A DNA stretch of 47,917 nucleotides from Saprospiraceae bacterium (GTDB lineage: Bacteria; Bacteroidota; Bacteroidia; Chitinophagales; Saprospiraceae), in assembly GCA_019694255.1 (NCBI GenBank), contig JAIBCI010000084.1:1-47917 (forward strand), read 5' to 3'. Positions within the stretch are counted from its first letter, which is position 1; every line of letters begins with the position of its first letter. Shown piece after piece: positions 8,772 to 17,717 of the stretch. The notes beneath the pieces are model-generated. The model was not told where the DNA came from. It made no database searches and saw only the letters and a list, made by a program, of their open reading frames with translations. Made by a program: the position numbers and the translations under genes.

Positions 8772-9998
8772 TTAAAATGCTGCTTTGACAAACTTCAATG
8801 TTTTTGAATTCGCGCCATGCTGCAATGTGATAAAATACATCCCATTTTCCAGCGCGCTGATGTCCAGCCTTCCATTCAATGGCATTGAACCCTCAACAAA
8901 TAATTGCCCATTCAAGCCTGTAATGTGAAAGATAGCCCCGCTCTCTACACCATCGACTACAATTTCGCTACCTGTGGCAGGGTTGGGACGAATCAATGCA
9001 CTATTTAGTTCATTATTTTGAATATCACGTACGCCAACTGTACCACAGAGCACCGGATCGGCATTGGTCAGCAGAAAATTTATGACCTCGGCCTCATTGT
9101 GGACGGCATGCTGATTGCCCGGATAAATCCACGCTTTGTGCAGTCCCGCCGGAAGCCCCAGTTGGGTCAACCGGGGTTCAATCTCACAAGTACCATTGGC
9201 ATAAGGATAATAGTCCGTGACAACCGGATAAGCCCAATAGGCTTTGCGGTGTCCGCAAGGCACTACAGGATCTTCGGTCTGATGATAAGAGAAAACTGCA
9301 ATCTGATCCTTGTTGTCAATAATGCTCAGGTCAAGTACTGCGCCAAAAATGTTGAATACGCCCTGTACTTTGGTATCATATCCATTGATAAACCGGGATC
9401 CTTCAATGGATCCGAGGTCCCCTCTGACATTGCCATTGGCCGGACTGATCGCACCTGCCTGTGTGGGTTTTTCAGAATCTTTATCATAAAATGCTGTTGC
9501 CAATGCCACTATTGAGCCCGCACTCGCACCGCCTACCCATACCCTGTCCAAATCAATGGAGTCTTCCAAATGTCTGGACTTGAGATAACGGAGTGCGCAC
9601 TTGGCATCCTGTGAACCTCTGAAACCTGCACGAATTACTTCAGCGCTATCATAAGGCAGAATGCTTGTGCCGTTGAAACCAATCCTGTAATCGATTGTCG
9701 CAGCTACAAATCCCCTTTTGGCACAACCTTCACAAATGGCTGCAAAATCTTCGCGCTTGCCCGTAATAAATCCGCCACCGAAGACCCACATGACCAAGGG
9801 TCTCTTGGCTTCTGTCACACCAACAGGATAATAAATATCGAGAAAAAGGGAATCCGGTTTGTTCTGAAAATCTGGCTCTGTTCCGACGAATATTTTCTTT
9901 ACAGAGCGTACGCCATATCTTTCGTTAATGTAATCGCAGGATTGCGCTTGAAGCCAGTTGTATGCCAGCAGAAAAATAATCAGATATAAATATTTCAT
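8772..9998 (-). CDS. Secreted carboxylesterase-like alpha/beta hydrolase with T9SS type A sorting domain
   Basis: 408 residues from the ATG at 9998. Longer readings from 10094 would place a hydrophobic extension ahead of the real signal peptide (MKYLYLIIFLLAYNWLQAQ). The catalytic domain has an oxyanion-hole element WVFGGGFITG (about residues 71-80) and the nucleophile elbow GGASAGS with S159 (GxSxG), as in carboxylesterase/BD-FAE-type folds; a histidine near 315 (GNQHAVHNE) is a candidate for the triad. The last ~75 residues (RPNPATGSEIVVDG, ITGLNGQ, ENGMYFITLQHG, then a short basic end) match the Por secretion tail used by T9SS. It is thus probably surface-attached or released and hydrolyses an ester of unknown identity. 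A good promoter lies just upstream, and folD follows at once. Confidence 0.88.
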   Translation of the reverse strand: MKYLYLIIFLLAYNWLQAQSCDYINERYGVRSVKKIFVGTEPDFQNKPDSLFLDIYYPVGVTEAKRPLVMWVFGGGFITGKREDFAAICEGCAKRGFVAATIDYRIGFNGTSILPYDSAEVIRAGFRGSQDAKCALRYLKSRHLEDSIDLDRVWVGGASAGSIVALATAFYDKDSEKPTQAGAISPANGNVRGDLGSIEGSRFINGYDTKVQGVFNIFGAVLDLSIIDNKDQIAVFSYHQTEDPVVPCGHRKAYWAYPVVTDYYPYANGTCEIEPRLTQLGLPAGLHKAWIYPGNQHAVHNEAEVINFLLTNADPVLCGTVGVRDIQNNELNSALIRPNPATGSEIVVDGVESGAIFHITGLNGQLFVEGSMPLNGRLDISALENGMYFITLQHGANSKTLKFVKAAF

Positions 9999-10015
9999 TT
10001 TGGTAATTTGTCTGG

Positions 10016-10044
10016 CAAATTTAACCAAGTTTTGCCAGTTCAAA
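10016..10044 (-). promoter_or_regulatory. Bacteroidota-type promoter for the esterase-folD unit
   Basis: On the minus strand TTTG (10041-10044) is followed after 17 nt by TAAATTTG (10016-10023), an exact fit to TTTG-N17-TAnnTTTG. The predicted transcript starts near 10010, about 12 nt before the ATG at 9998. This also supports the short start chosen for the esterase. Confidence 0.7.
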
Positions 10045-10172
10045 AACCATGCTATACAGACCGTCATTACGACGATGTTGCCGGCAAAAAACACTGAAGC
10101 ACCAGACTGTATAACTACCTGTAATTAATCAGACTAATTAAGTTGCATAATCTGATACATTCATTCCAGAAA

Positions 10173-11156
10173 TTAATACTGCGGTGGAATGGGTTTGTTA
10201 TTAAGAATGGCCTCAATTTCATCCATCTGATGTGCTGTTAATTGTTCTAACAACTCTATGGACCTTAGATTTTCAAGGAGCTGAACTTCAGCCGAAGCAC
10301 CGAGAATAACCGTACTCACATTAGGATTGCGCAGACACCAGGCAATGGCCAGATTGGCCAGGCTTAATCCAAGACCCTTCGCGTATACCGATAATTGACG
10401 GACAAGTTTCAGATTCTCCTCGGTCAGTTTTTGATTTCGCAACCATTCCAATCCTTCAATATCCAGTCTCGTGCCAGATGGTATTCCGTGTGCATACTTG
10501 TCTGTCAATATGCCCGATGCCAGCGGAGACCAGATGGTATTACCAAGTCCAACGGATTTGTAAATCGTCTGATACTCAACCTCAACTTTTTGTCTCACCA
10601 GCATATTGTATTGCGATTGTTCTGTAACGGGTCCGATGAGGTGATGAGCATGGGCGACCATATGTGCTTCCATGATCTCGGCTGCTGACCATTCAGAAGT
10701 GCCCCAGTACAGGATCTTTCCCTGCTGAATTAAGTTATGCATCGTCCAAACCGTTTCTTCAATCGGTGTTGATTTATCCGGTCGATGGCAGAAATATAAA
10801 TCGAGGTAATCGAGTTGAAGTCTTTTCAAGGCATCATGACAGGCCTCAACGACATGCTTGCGGCTCAACCCGGTCTGATTGGGAAGCTTGCGGCCATCAC
10901 CGAAGAATACCTTGCTCGACACGAGGTAACTTGTCCTGTCCCATTTTTTATTTTTGAGAATCTGACCCATGACTTTCTCTGAGCCTCCGCTGGCATAGAT
11001 TTCGGCATTATCAAAGAAATTAACTCCGTGGTCATAGGCGACCCCCATCAGTTTGTCTGCAATCCCTTCATCAATCTGTTTGGCGAAGGTGAGCCATGAG
11101 CCGAATGAAAGGGCACTTACTTTCAATCCTGTTTTGCCGAGGTTTCTATAAATCAT
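10173..11156 (-). CDS. Aldo/keto reductase, potassium-channel-beta-like subfamily
   Basis: NADPH-dependent oxidoreductase with a TIM-barrel fold. 327 residues starting MIYRNLGKTGLKVSALSFG, the standard opening of the family, so the ATG at 11156 is secure. The catalytic tetrad is complete: D49 and Y54 (FFDNAEIYASG), K82 (SSKVFFG) and H124 (YFCHRPD). The coenzyme-binding C-terminus contains GASAEVQLLENLRSI. The pattern SEKVMGQIL and the overall length resemble AKR6/AKR14 enzymes (Kv-beta, YghZ) that reduce aldehydes or methylglyoxal; the physiological substrate cannot be told. Its start codon lies only 8 nt after the T-run of a terminator that closes the upstream operon, so how it is transcribed is unclear. 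Confidence 0.92.
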   Translation of the reverse strand: MIYRNLGKTGLKVSALSFGSWLTFAKQIDEGIADKLMGVAYDHGVNFFDNAEIYASGGSEKVMGQILKNKKWDRTSYLVSSKVFFGDGRKLPNQTGLSRKHVVEACHDALKRLQLDYLDLYFCHRPDKSTPIEETVWTMHNLIQQGKILYWGTSEWSAAEIMEAHMVAHAHHLIGPVTEQSQYNMLVRQKVEVEYQTIYKSVGLGNTIWSPLASGILTDKYAHGIPSGTRLDIEGLEWLRNQKLTEENLKLVRQLSVYAKGLGLSLANLAIAWCLRNPNVSTVILGASAEVQLLENLRSIELLEQLTAHQMDEIEAILNNKPIPPQY

Positions 11157-11163
11157 GATGAAT

Positions 11164-11200
11164 AAAAAAAGAAGTGACTGAGATGTTCAGCCACTTCTTC
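11164..11200 (-). terminator. Rho-independent terminator closing the receptor-hydrolase operon
   Basis: On the minus strand an 11-bp stem, GAAGTGGCTGA paired with TCAGTCACTTC (one G-U pair, 5-nt loop), runs straight into seven T residues (11164-11170). It lies after the hydrolase stop at 11257 and ends 8 nt before the aldo/keto reductase start codon at 11156. Confidence 0.85.
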
Positions 11201-11256
11201 GAATTTGTTTTGAAAGGTAAATTTTTATGAATCGGTAATGAGAATAAGAATGTATG

Positions 11257-12852
11257 TTAATCGGTCACGATAATCTGACGCGTAGCCGTCTTGTCCTTCA
11301 TTCTGATCTGTGCAAAATAAAATCCCGCCTTGAGCGAATGGCGCTGCATGGTAAACTGACTCGCATTGATTTCCGTATTGGCCTTCACCAGTCTTCCATT
11401 CACGTCATAGACATAAAGGTCACTGATCGGATTTTGTGCATCCGTTGTAAAGGAAATAGATTCTCTCAAAGGATTGGGTCCATAAGTCAACCCAACTTCC
11501 TGGTCATTGACATCTTTTGTAGAGACATAGGTACATCCAAGATTCAGTGCGGCACATAACCTTGGTGTGCATAAGGCATAAACAGTATCCAGGTAGGCTT
11601 TACCTCGGGCAGCGGACATGAGCGGATTGGTACGAAGACCATCACGATGCAACGTATCTGCATTGAAATTGGTACCACGGGAAGCATTTACGGCAGCAAC
11701 CACTGCGCGCAGCGTATTGAGGTCCCACCATTCCCATGGAGATCCCTGAGGTACAGCCTGGTTGTTAAAGATCAGTGGGATATTAAAACCGTAGAAATTA
11801 TCTGTACCAATATTGATCACATTGGGATTGTTGGATGGAAAGATCGGACCAACCGTATTTTTCTGACTGGTGATCAGACCGGCCAACGGATCATGCTCTG
11901 CATTAACACTTTTAAGAATATTGTTGCTACCATTATTGTTCGCCTGTTCAATCGCCTTCCTTGTTCCGGTTGCATAGATTACAAACTGGTTGGTTGTAGG
12001 GACAATGACAGGACCCTGGTAATAAGGAGCAAAAAAATCATTGGTGCAATGCACGCCTGCGTAAGCGGGTTCTACTGCCTCACCGTCCAACCAGGTTGAA
12101 TCGCCGAGGGCACCTCCAAGATTAAAACTAAACTGGAAGTTGGATGAATAATTGGGGTAATTCGGAATGCAAATCGCCGCCTGACTGGTTCCATAGATGT
12201 TACCCATAATCGTTGAGTCAATAAATGGAAGCAAGGTCGCAGAATTAATAAACTGTGGAAGTACCACTTCACTGAAATCGTTTAAGCTTCCTGCTCCCAA
12301 AGCCAGGTAGCCCCCGGAACCAATGCCCCAAACACAAATCTTGGAAGGATCCACACCATAGGGGTTGCTATCTTCCGCAGCTGATTTTTTGAAATAGCGA
12401 ATACAGGTTCTTGTATCCTGAATTGCGCGGTAGGCAGCTTGTAGCAGGGAGCCTGTACGTGCGTTTTGATCTGTAGAGGTCGGCAACCAACCCTGTCTGT
12501 ACGTAAACGTGGCCACTACAAATCCACGCGAAGCGTAATAATTGGCAGAATACACTACCGTCGAATCTGATCTGCCTCCTGTGATCTGTCCGTTGTACAA
12601 TGGTGGAAGAAAACTTCCTGTATGGGCAATCAAAATCACCGGACGATCGGTCTTTGTATCTCCTACCGGCTCATACACATCCATTAACAAATCCTCGGGA
12701 GCAGGAGCTCCGGTAATGATGCCTACGTTTTTGCCATAGATCACATTAGAGGTCTTTTTAACGGCAAACATAGCATCGGAATATCTGTTCTGTGCCATAG
12801 CGCAGACAGACATTGCGAAAACAAAAACAATTAAGTTGTAAAATTTTTTCAT
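11257..12852 (-). CDS. Secreted alpha/beta-hydrolase-like protein with T9SS type A sorting domain
   Basis: 531 residues with a signal peptide (MKKFYNLIVFVFAMSVCAMAQ). The middle resembles a carboxylesterase/dienelactone-hydrolase fold: LLMDVYEPVGD, PVILIAHTGSFL, then the elbow VWGIGSGGYLALG with the likely nucleophile S179. The elbow reads IGSGG, not a full GxSxG, so activity is probable but not certain. The last ~80 residues (YGPNPLRESISFTT, LYVYDVNGRLV, LKAGFYFAQIRMKDKT, terminal RQIIVTD) are a T9SS type A sorting domain. The gene begins 23 nt after the TonB-dependent receptor stop and is closed by a strong terminator, so the two make one operon: an exported hydrolase plus an outer-membrane importer. 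Substrate unknown. Confidence 0.86.
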   Translation of the reverse strand: MKKFYNLIVFVFAMSVCAMAQNRYSDAMFAVKKTSNVIYGKNVGIITGAPAPEDLLMDVYEPVGDTKTDRPVILIAHTGSFLPPLYNGQITGGRSDSTVVYSANYYASRGFVVATFTYRQGWLPTSTDQNARTGSLLQAAYRAIQDTRTCIRYFKKSAAEDSNPYGVDPSKICVWGIGSGGYLALGAGSLNDFSEVVLPQFINSATLLPFIDSTIMGNIYGTSQAAICIPNYPNYSSNFQFSFNLGGALGDSTWLDGEAVEPAYAGVHCTNDFFAPYYQGPVIVPTTNQFVIYATGTRKAIEQANNNGSNNILKSVNAEHDPLAGLITSQKNTVGPIFPSNNPNVINIGTDNFYGFNIPLIFNNQAVPQGSPWEWWDLNTLRAVVAAVNASRGTNFNADTLHRDGLRTNPLMSAARGKAYLDTVYALCTPRLCAALNLGCTYVSTKDVNDQEVGLTYGPNPLRESISFTTDAQNPISDLYVYDVNGRLVKANTEINASQFTMQRHSLKAGFYFAQIRMKDKTATRQIIVTD

Positions 12853-12875
12853 GCTCTGATTTATTTAAGTAAAAA

Positions 12876-15689
12876 TTATTTTTTTCTAAACTCATACAAG
12901 ATACTGGCGTAAGCCATTCTTCCAATCAGTGGTCCACCATATGTCTGATATGATTTCTGATTAAAAACATTGGATGCACCCACTTTGAAAGTCAGATCTC
13001 GCGGCTTCCAGAGCCAACTCAGTTGCATATCGGTCAGATCATAGGTCGGAATGAATCCGGTAAACTGAGGTGATCCTTCAAAGATGAATCCCTCAATCCA
13101 TTTGTAATTGATCGAAAAACCGATGTCATGAATTCCGAACACTTCAAGATCCCGCCCAGTTATGCCAAGGTTGTATTTATTTCTTGGTGTATTGAATGCT
13201 GGAATAATCGGATCATCTGTCTTGGTATTGAGCACGTTCCAGGAATAATTTCCCTTCAACACAAAGTTTTCATTGAGGAAATAATTCAAGCCTATCGAAA
13301 AACCCTGTGATGTCACAATATCCTGCGCATTGGCACTGACCCTGTACACCTGGGCTTTTGTCGGGAGGCTTGATCCCACCGGAATAAACGCATCGACGCC
13401 GAGCTGATAACCAATAAAATCCTGATACCTGCTGAAATAATATCCGACGTCAGCAAATAATTTATTCCACAAAGTGGTTCTATAACCCACTTCAAATGTT
13501 TTTACCTGTTCCGGTCTGATCTTTGGTATATTGAAATATTGGAGCGTATCTTTTTTTCCTGAATTCAAAAAATCGATAAATGATTCAACTGTGATCAGAT
13601 TGTTGATACCTGTAATATTTCCAAGGAGAATGGCACGGCCTACATTATAATGAAGATATTGATCGGTCAGGGTAGGATTGCGGATTGCAGAAGAAAAGGA
13701 AATGCGCAAATAATTATTCTTGCCCGGCTGATACACCACGGATGCGGCAGGTGACCACAGATAATCAAAATTCTGATTCTTATCCATCCGCATGGTCACA
13801 TTAAAACGCAGTTTATTCTGCATCACATTTATTGTTGGACCCGCATAGATTCCATACTCCCATGTATTGATATTGGCCGTACCTGTATCCAGCAGAATAG
13901 AACCTTTCGAATTTGGTAAATAGACACGTCCACTTGCGCCGACCGTCAGCGACAACCCATTGATCCAGTTATTGGAATACAAGTCTTTAAACTGGTATTC
14001 GCCCTGGCTGTGCATCAGTGCAGAGCGATCATAGAATCTGGTCCCCCCTTCTGAATATGCTATGCGTCCCGTTATTTCTTTAAACTGTTTATCAAATTCC
14101 GGTGTGCCCGGCACGAGAAAATCCTTTGTAGTGCCCAGGAAGTTGCCTTTGTTGGCCACAATCTGTGAATGTTCATGAAAAACTGTCAGACTGTCGCTAT
14201 GAAACGCAAGAAACTCGTTCAAGGCTTTTTTATAATCATCAGGACGTCCCAGATAGTCCGTAATTTTTGGGTATCCCTCCCAACCTTTGATTACCGGTAC
14301 GGCATTGAGCACCCAATCATTACTGTAGGCTGTAAACCAATCCGGATTCGAGCTGGCGTAATCCTGAAGTTTGATTGCGGTAAAATAAGGATCATAGGAG
14401 TCTCCTGCATTTTCGTGCGTCGCATAGAAGCGCAGAAAATACTGATCTTTCTTCTGCCATTCTATCCTATGCTGGTAGAAACGAATATTGCGAAGACTAT
14501 AACGATTATCACCTTGAAATACCGTAGTACCACCACCGGCATTGGTGCTGAGAATAATCTCAGGAGAGGCAAATCCTTTGGAAGGACGCGTGCGAAAATG
14601 AAATGCGGCGTTGGTCTTGAAATTATACGAATTATAATCTACAATATCCTTTTCGCTGTATCCCCTTCTGTGAAAAACTCCCAGGCCCGGATAAGTGGCC
14701 ACAGAAAGCCTTTGGTCAAACTCCAGCTGATATTCATCACCGTATACATTGACGGCATCATAGCCTCCGGGATTATTTTTTGCAGAAATTGAATTGTATA
14801 CCGGTTCACGGTTGTCGGCCTCCCAGTCATGGGCTCGAAAGCCGAAGAAATTTAATTTATACGCAAAGACTTCATTTCCCTTTTTATTTTTAAATGCATC
14901 AGCCCAGCGAACAGCACCTTCGAGGAGGTTTCGCTCTCCAACTTTGACCGTTGCAGAAAGTCCTTTATGAATAAAAGGATTCTTGGTCTCCATACTAATT
15001 ACGCCATTGAAAGCATTGGGTCCATAAAAAGCCGAGCTTGCGCCAACGACCAGATCGACTTTGAGCACATCCAATTCTGATGCACCCAAGAAATTACCCA
15101 GGCTAAAATTTAATCCCGGTGACTGATTGTCAACGCCATCAATCAACTGCAGGGATCTTACCGGATTGGTACTGTTGAATCCACGTGTGTTGATGATGGT
15201 AAACCCGAGGCTTGCCGTCGTAAGGTCTACATCTTTCAGCGCCCCCAGGCCAGAATAGAAATTGACCGCGGGTGTTTCCTTGATTGCGAGAAGATCCATG
15301 GACTCTACCGTCAACGGAGATTCTTTCTGCTTGTCCGAAATTCTTGTACCAGATACTTCAATGACATCCATCTGTATGAATTCCTCTTCCATGGTGACCT
15401 GGATATTCTTGTTATTCTCTGAATAACTCAATTCACTTCCAGCATATCCACTGTAACGAAACTCCAGTGTTACAGGCAACTTCTGATCGGTCTTGAGGAT
15501 GAATGCGCCTTCGAAATCCGTAATCGTGCCCTGGGTCGTATTTTTGATGAGCACTGTTGCGCCGATCAATGGTTCACCTGTCTTTTGATCTCTGAGAACA
15601 CCGCGAATGGTGGTTTGTGCGTATAACCCGGTTATGCAGAAGAGAAAGAAAATCCACACAGCCGACCTTCTGAATGTTCCAGAATTCAT
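12876..15689 (-). CDS. TonB-dependent outer-membrane receptor with carboxypeptidase-regulatory-like N-terminal domain
   Basis: 937 residues. Signal peptide (to about FCITGLYAQ), then a CarboxypepD-reg-like beta-sandwich (TIRGVLRDQKTGEPLIGATVLIKNT, about 27-110), the plug domain (near 120-230; VNFYSGLGALKDVDL, NTRGFNSTNPVRSLQLIDGVDNQSPGLNFSLGN, VVGASSAFYGPNAFNGVISMETK) and a 22-strand-type barrel ending YASILYEFRKK. It imports a bulky substrate across the outer membrane with TonB energy. No SusD-like partner lies beside it; instead the next gene encodes an exported hydrolase, suggesting the receptor takes up a product of that enzyme (inference). It differs from SusC by its shorter length and the lack of the long SusC plug signature. 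About 150 bases upstream hold its promoter, which I could not place exactly. Confidence 0.93.
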   Translation of the reverse strand: MNSGTFRRSAVWIFFLFCITGLYAQTTIRGVLRDQKTGEPLIGATVLIKNTTQGTITDFEGAFILKTDQKLPVTLEFRYSGYAGSELSYSENNKNIQVTMEEEFIQMDVIEVSGTRISDKQKESPLTVESMDLLAIKETPAVNFYSGLGALKDVDLTTASLGFTIINTRGFNSTNPVRSLQLIDGVDNQSPGLNFSLGNFLGASELDVLKVDLVVGASSAFYGPNAFNGVISMETKNPFIHKGLSATVKVGERNLLEGAVRWADAFKNKKGNEVFAYKLNFFGFRAHDWEADNREPVYNSISAKNNPGGYDAVNVYGDEYQLEFDQRLSVATYPGLGVFHRRGYSEKDIVDYNSYNFKTNAAFHFRTRPSKGFASPEIILSTNAGGGTTVFQGDNRYSLRNIRFYQHRIEWQKKDQYFLRFYATHENAGDSYDPYFTAIKLQDYASSNPDWFTAYSNDWVLNAVPVIKGWEGYPKITDYLGRPDDYKKALNEFLAFHSDSLTVFHEHSQIVANKGNFLGTTKDFLVPGTPEFDKQFKEITGRIAYSEGGTRFYDRSALMHSQGEYQFKDLYSNNWINGLSLTVGASGRVYLPNSKGSILLDTGTANINTWEYGIYAGPTINVMQNKLRFNVTMRMDKNQNFDYLWSPAASVVYQPGKNNYLRISFSSAIRNPTLTDQYLHYNVGRAILLGNITGINNLITVESFIDFLNSGKKDTLQYFNIPKIRPEQVKTFEVGYRTTLWNKLFADVGYYFSRYQDFIGYQLGVDAFIPVGSSLPTKAQVYRVSANAQDIVTSQGFSIGLNYFLNENFVLKGNYSWNVLNTKTDDPIIPAFNTPRNKYNLGITGRDLEVFGIHDIGFSINYKWIEGFIFEGSPQFTGFIPTYDLTDMQLSWLWKPRDLTFKVGASNVFNQKSYQTYGGPLIGRMAYASILYEFRKK

Positions 15690-15843
15690 GCGCGTTTTGT
15701 TTGATGTTTTACCCTGTTTCTATTGAATGGTCATGCAAAGTATTTACAATCCGGCGAATCTCCAATTTTTGATTAACATAATTTTTGACAAAACAGAGCA
15801 CCATTTAAATATTATAATATTATTTAATATTTAAGCCAATGTA

Positions 15844-16737
15844 TTACAGAGATTCATCTTCTGTAATTAATAAATAATAGGCCAACAGACGATAGATTTG
15901 GAATATTGAAATACAGGATACTCCATTGGACAGCAAAGATCTCAGCTGGATTTTTATGTGCTTCACGAATGGCCTCACCGTCTGCGGCAAGAAAGTAGAA
16001 ATTCGCCGGGCTATCCGTTGTATTGCAAGTCCTGAAAGCAAACCCTTCTGCTCCAGATGATACAAATTACGAAGCGCGCTGTCTGCCTTGCTTACAAACA
16101 CTTCTGCTTTTTCAAGACCCATATGAATGCAGGGATTATCAATATGCGCGATCATTATTCCGGACCTCTGAAGTGACAGCGCCCACACAGTATCCTCATA
16201 GCCGTAATCTCTTATCTCTTCATCAAATGGAAAGGCCAGCATCAGGTCTTTCCGAACAACAAAGTTGTTGGAATGGAAGGACAGGTAGGGCTGTGTATTG
16301 CGAGCCTTCGCAGGTTTCGATTCTTTTGAAGTTCCATAGGTCCAGTGAAGCCTTAATAACTTATCCTCTGGCGGATCGACCGCGTAGATCCTCCCTCCGC
16401 TTATAACCGGATAATCCTTTATTAACTTGAGATAATCAGCAATAAAACGACTGCCTGTCAACTGTGAATCAGCATCGAGAAACAACAGGCATTCATATTT
16501 GGCTAAAGAAGCCAGTGTATTGCGAATCGCTGAACGCCCCCTGTTGTCCTTAAACACCAAATGCTCAACCGAATCAAGGTTCTTGACGGTTGAATTGGTA
16601 TCTACCCATTCAGCTGATGAACCATCCTCTCCAAACAGAATCTCATATCGTACCTCAGCCTTTTTGCATGCGTCAACCAAAGTTGCGGCCAGCGCCACAA
16701 TCTCCTGATTGTAAACCGGAACCAGAATTGACAGCAT
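15844..16737 (-). CDS. Family 2 glycosyltransferase
   Basis: 297 residues, GT-A fold. It opens MLSILVPVYNQE, the usual GT2 beginning; ED38 lies in the nucleotide-binding part, KDNRGRSAIRNTLA (63-76) matches the family N-R-G segment, and the metal-binding DxD is DAD at 88-90 (LFLDADSQL). GYEDTVWALSLQRSG near 190-205 is the acceptor/catalytic ED region. It lacks long transmembrane segments, so it is probably a cytoplasmic or peripheral enzyme adding one sugar to a surface glycan. The neighbours (TonB receptor downstream on the same strand, gene-free DNA upstream) give no pathway clue. Donor and acceptor are unknown. Confidence 0.9.
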   Translation of the reverse strand: MLSILVPVYNQEIVALAATLVDACKKAEVRYEILFGEDGSSAEWVDTNSTVKNLDSVEHLVFKDNRGRSAIRNTLASLAKYECLLFLDADSQLTGSRFIADYLKLIKDYPVISGGRIYAVDPPEDKLLRLHWTYGTSKESKPAKARNTQPYLSFHSNNFVVRKDLMLAFPFDEEIRDYGYEDTVWALSLQRSGIMIAHIDNPCIHMGLEKAEVFVSKADSALRNLYHLEQKGLLSGLAIQRIARRISTFLPQTVRPFVKHIKIQLRSLLSNGVSCISIFQIYRLLAYYLLITEDESL

Positions 16738-17717
16738 CGCCCAAAGTTAAGTCCTCCTGATGAATCGTAGCTGGTTCTTGATATTAGCAACTTCCGATCA
16801 GGCAATCTGCCAAACTGGATTGTATACATGCGTTCTGTCCAATATTTGAAATGATTCAAAAATCAATCGAATTTATGTATTGCCTGAAGTCAAGTAATTT
16901 TAAATATAATACAGCACAGCCATGACAATGCTTCTTTTCAATAAATCCGTTTAGAGTAGTTTTGTATTTTAACTCTGTTATTATTTTTGAGTAAGATATT
17001 ATTCGGGTATTTGTATTACAATAATGGTCAATGTATTAAAACTTTACCCGAAAATTTCATAATAAAAACCGTAAGCCATTCAACCAACTTGGTATTGCAA
17101 CGATTCATCATTTGGTTCTTTGAATCCGTCTAACATGATAATGTATCAATGGTTGAAAAACGATAATAACCAATTCAGCGGTAATTGAAAATACAATTAT
17201 GTAAGTCTAGTTGTCTACACAAGATTTAACTTCAAACAGAATTTCTTAACAAACCAGTTGGACGTGATTGATATCATGAGGTTTGTTGGTTAATCTTGAT
17301 ATCCCATATCTTTGATAAAGACGCAATACAACTGTATTGGCGATAAAACAATGTTACCCTAGAGAATAAAAATTTAATACCAGGAAGATCCATTATTCAA
17401 AACCCGCATCAGCATCAATATATTTGAAACTTTGACGTCATTCAGACTAAATTCGATCATATAATCGCGGCATCATTTGCCTTTCAAATGATAAAGGACC
17501 CAACAAATCCCTCACGTGGTTTAAGGCGCCTGTGAATAATCATTATTTCACCAAAAAATTGTCGCAAAAATGCGCTGTTAAGATGAACATTCAATCCCTG
17601 ATCTTGGTTTGACTATCAATCCAAATAAAATTCGGATTAGGCTCAATACCTAAAAAAGAAGAATAGCTCATCAAACGGTCTGATTGTATATCTTCACCAT
17701 TAAATTGTTGTCCAAAT
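16738..17717 (+). other. Gene-free region upstream of mqnE (980 bases)
   Basis: AT-rich and without a credible open frame or tRNA on either strand. Two inverted repeats are visible: AACAAACC at 17248-17255 against GGTTTGTT at 17280-17287 (24-nt loop), and a tighter one at 17472-17492 listed separately. It may hold promoters for the glycosyltransferase (minus) and the mqnE operon (plus), but I could not fix a convincing TAnnTTTG element next to either start. Confidence 0.5.
17472..17492. promoter_or_regulatory. Perfect 8-bp inverted repeat upstream of the mqn operon
   Basis: ATCATTTG and CAAATGAT are exact complements separated by 5 nt, 226 nt before the mqnE start. No T-run follows in either direction, so a terminator is unlikely; an operator or an RNA hairpin in a long leader is more likely. 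Confidence 0.4.

Noticed and set aside
14169-14792. 207-codon plus-strand open frame inside the TonB-dependent receptor
   Set aside because: Antisense shadow; the receptor frame has clear domains through this part.
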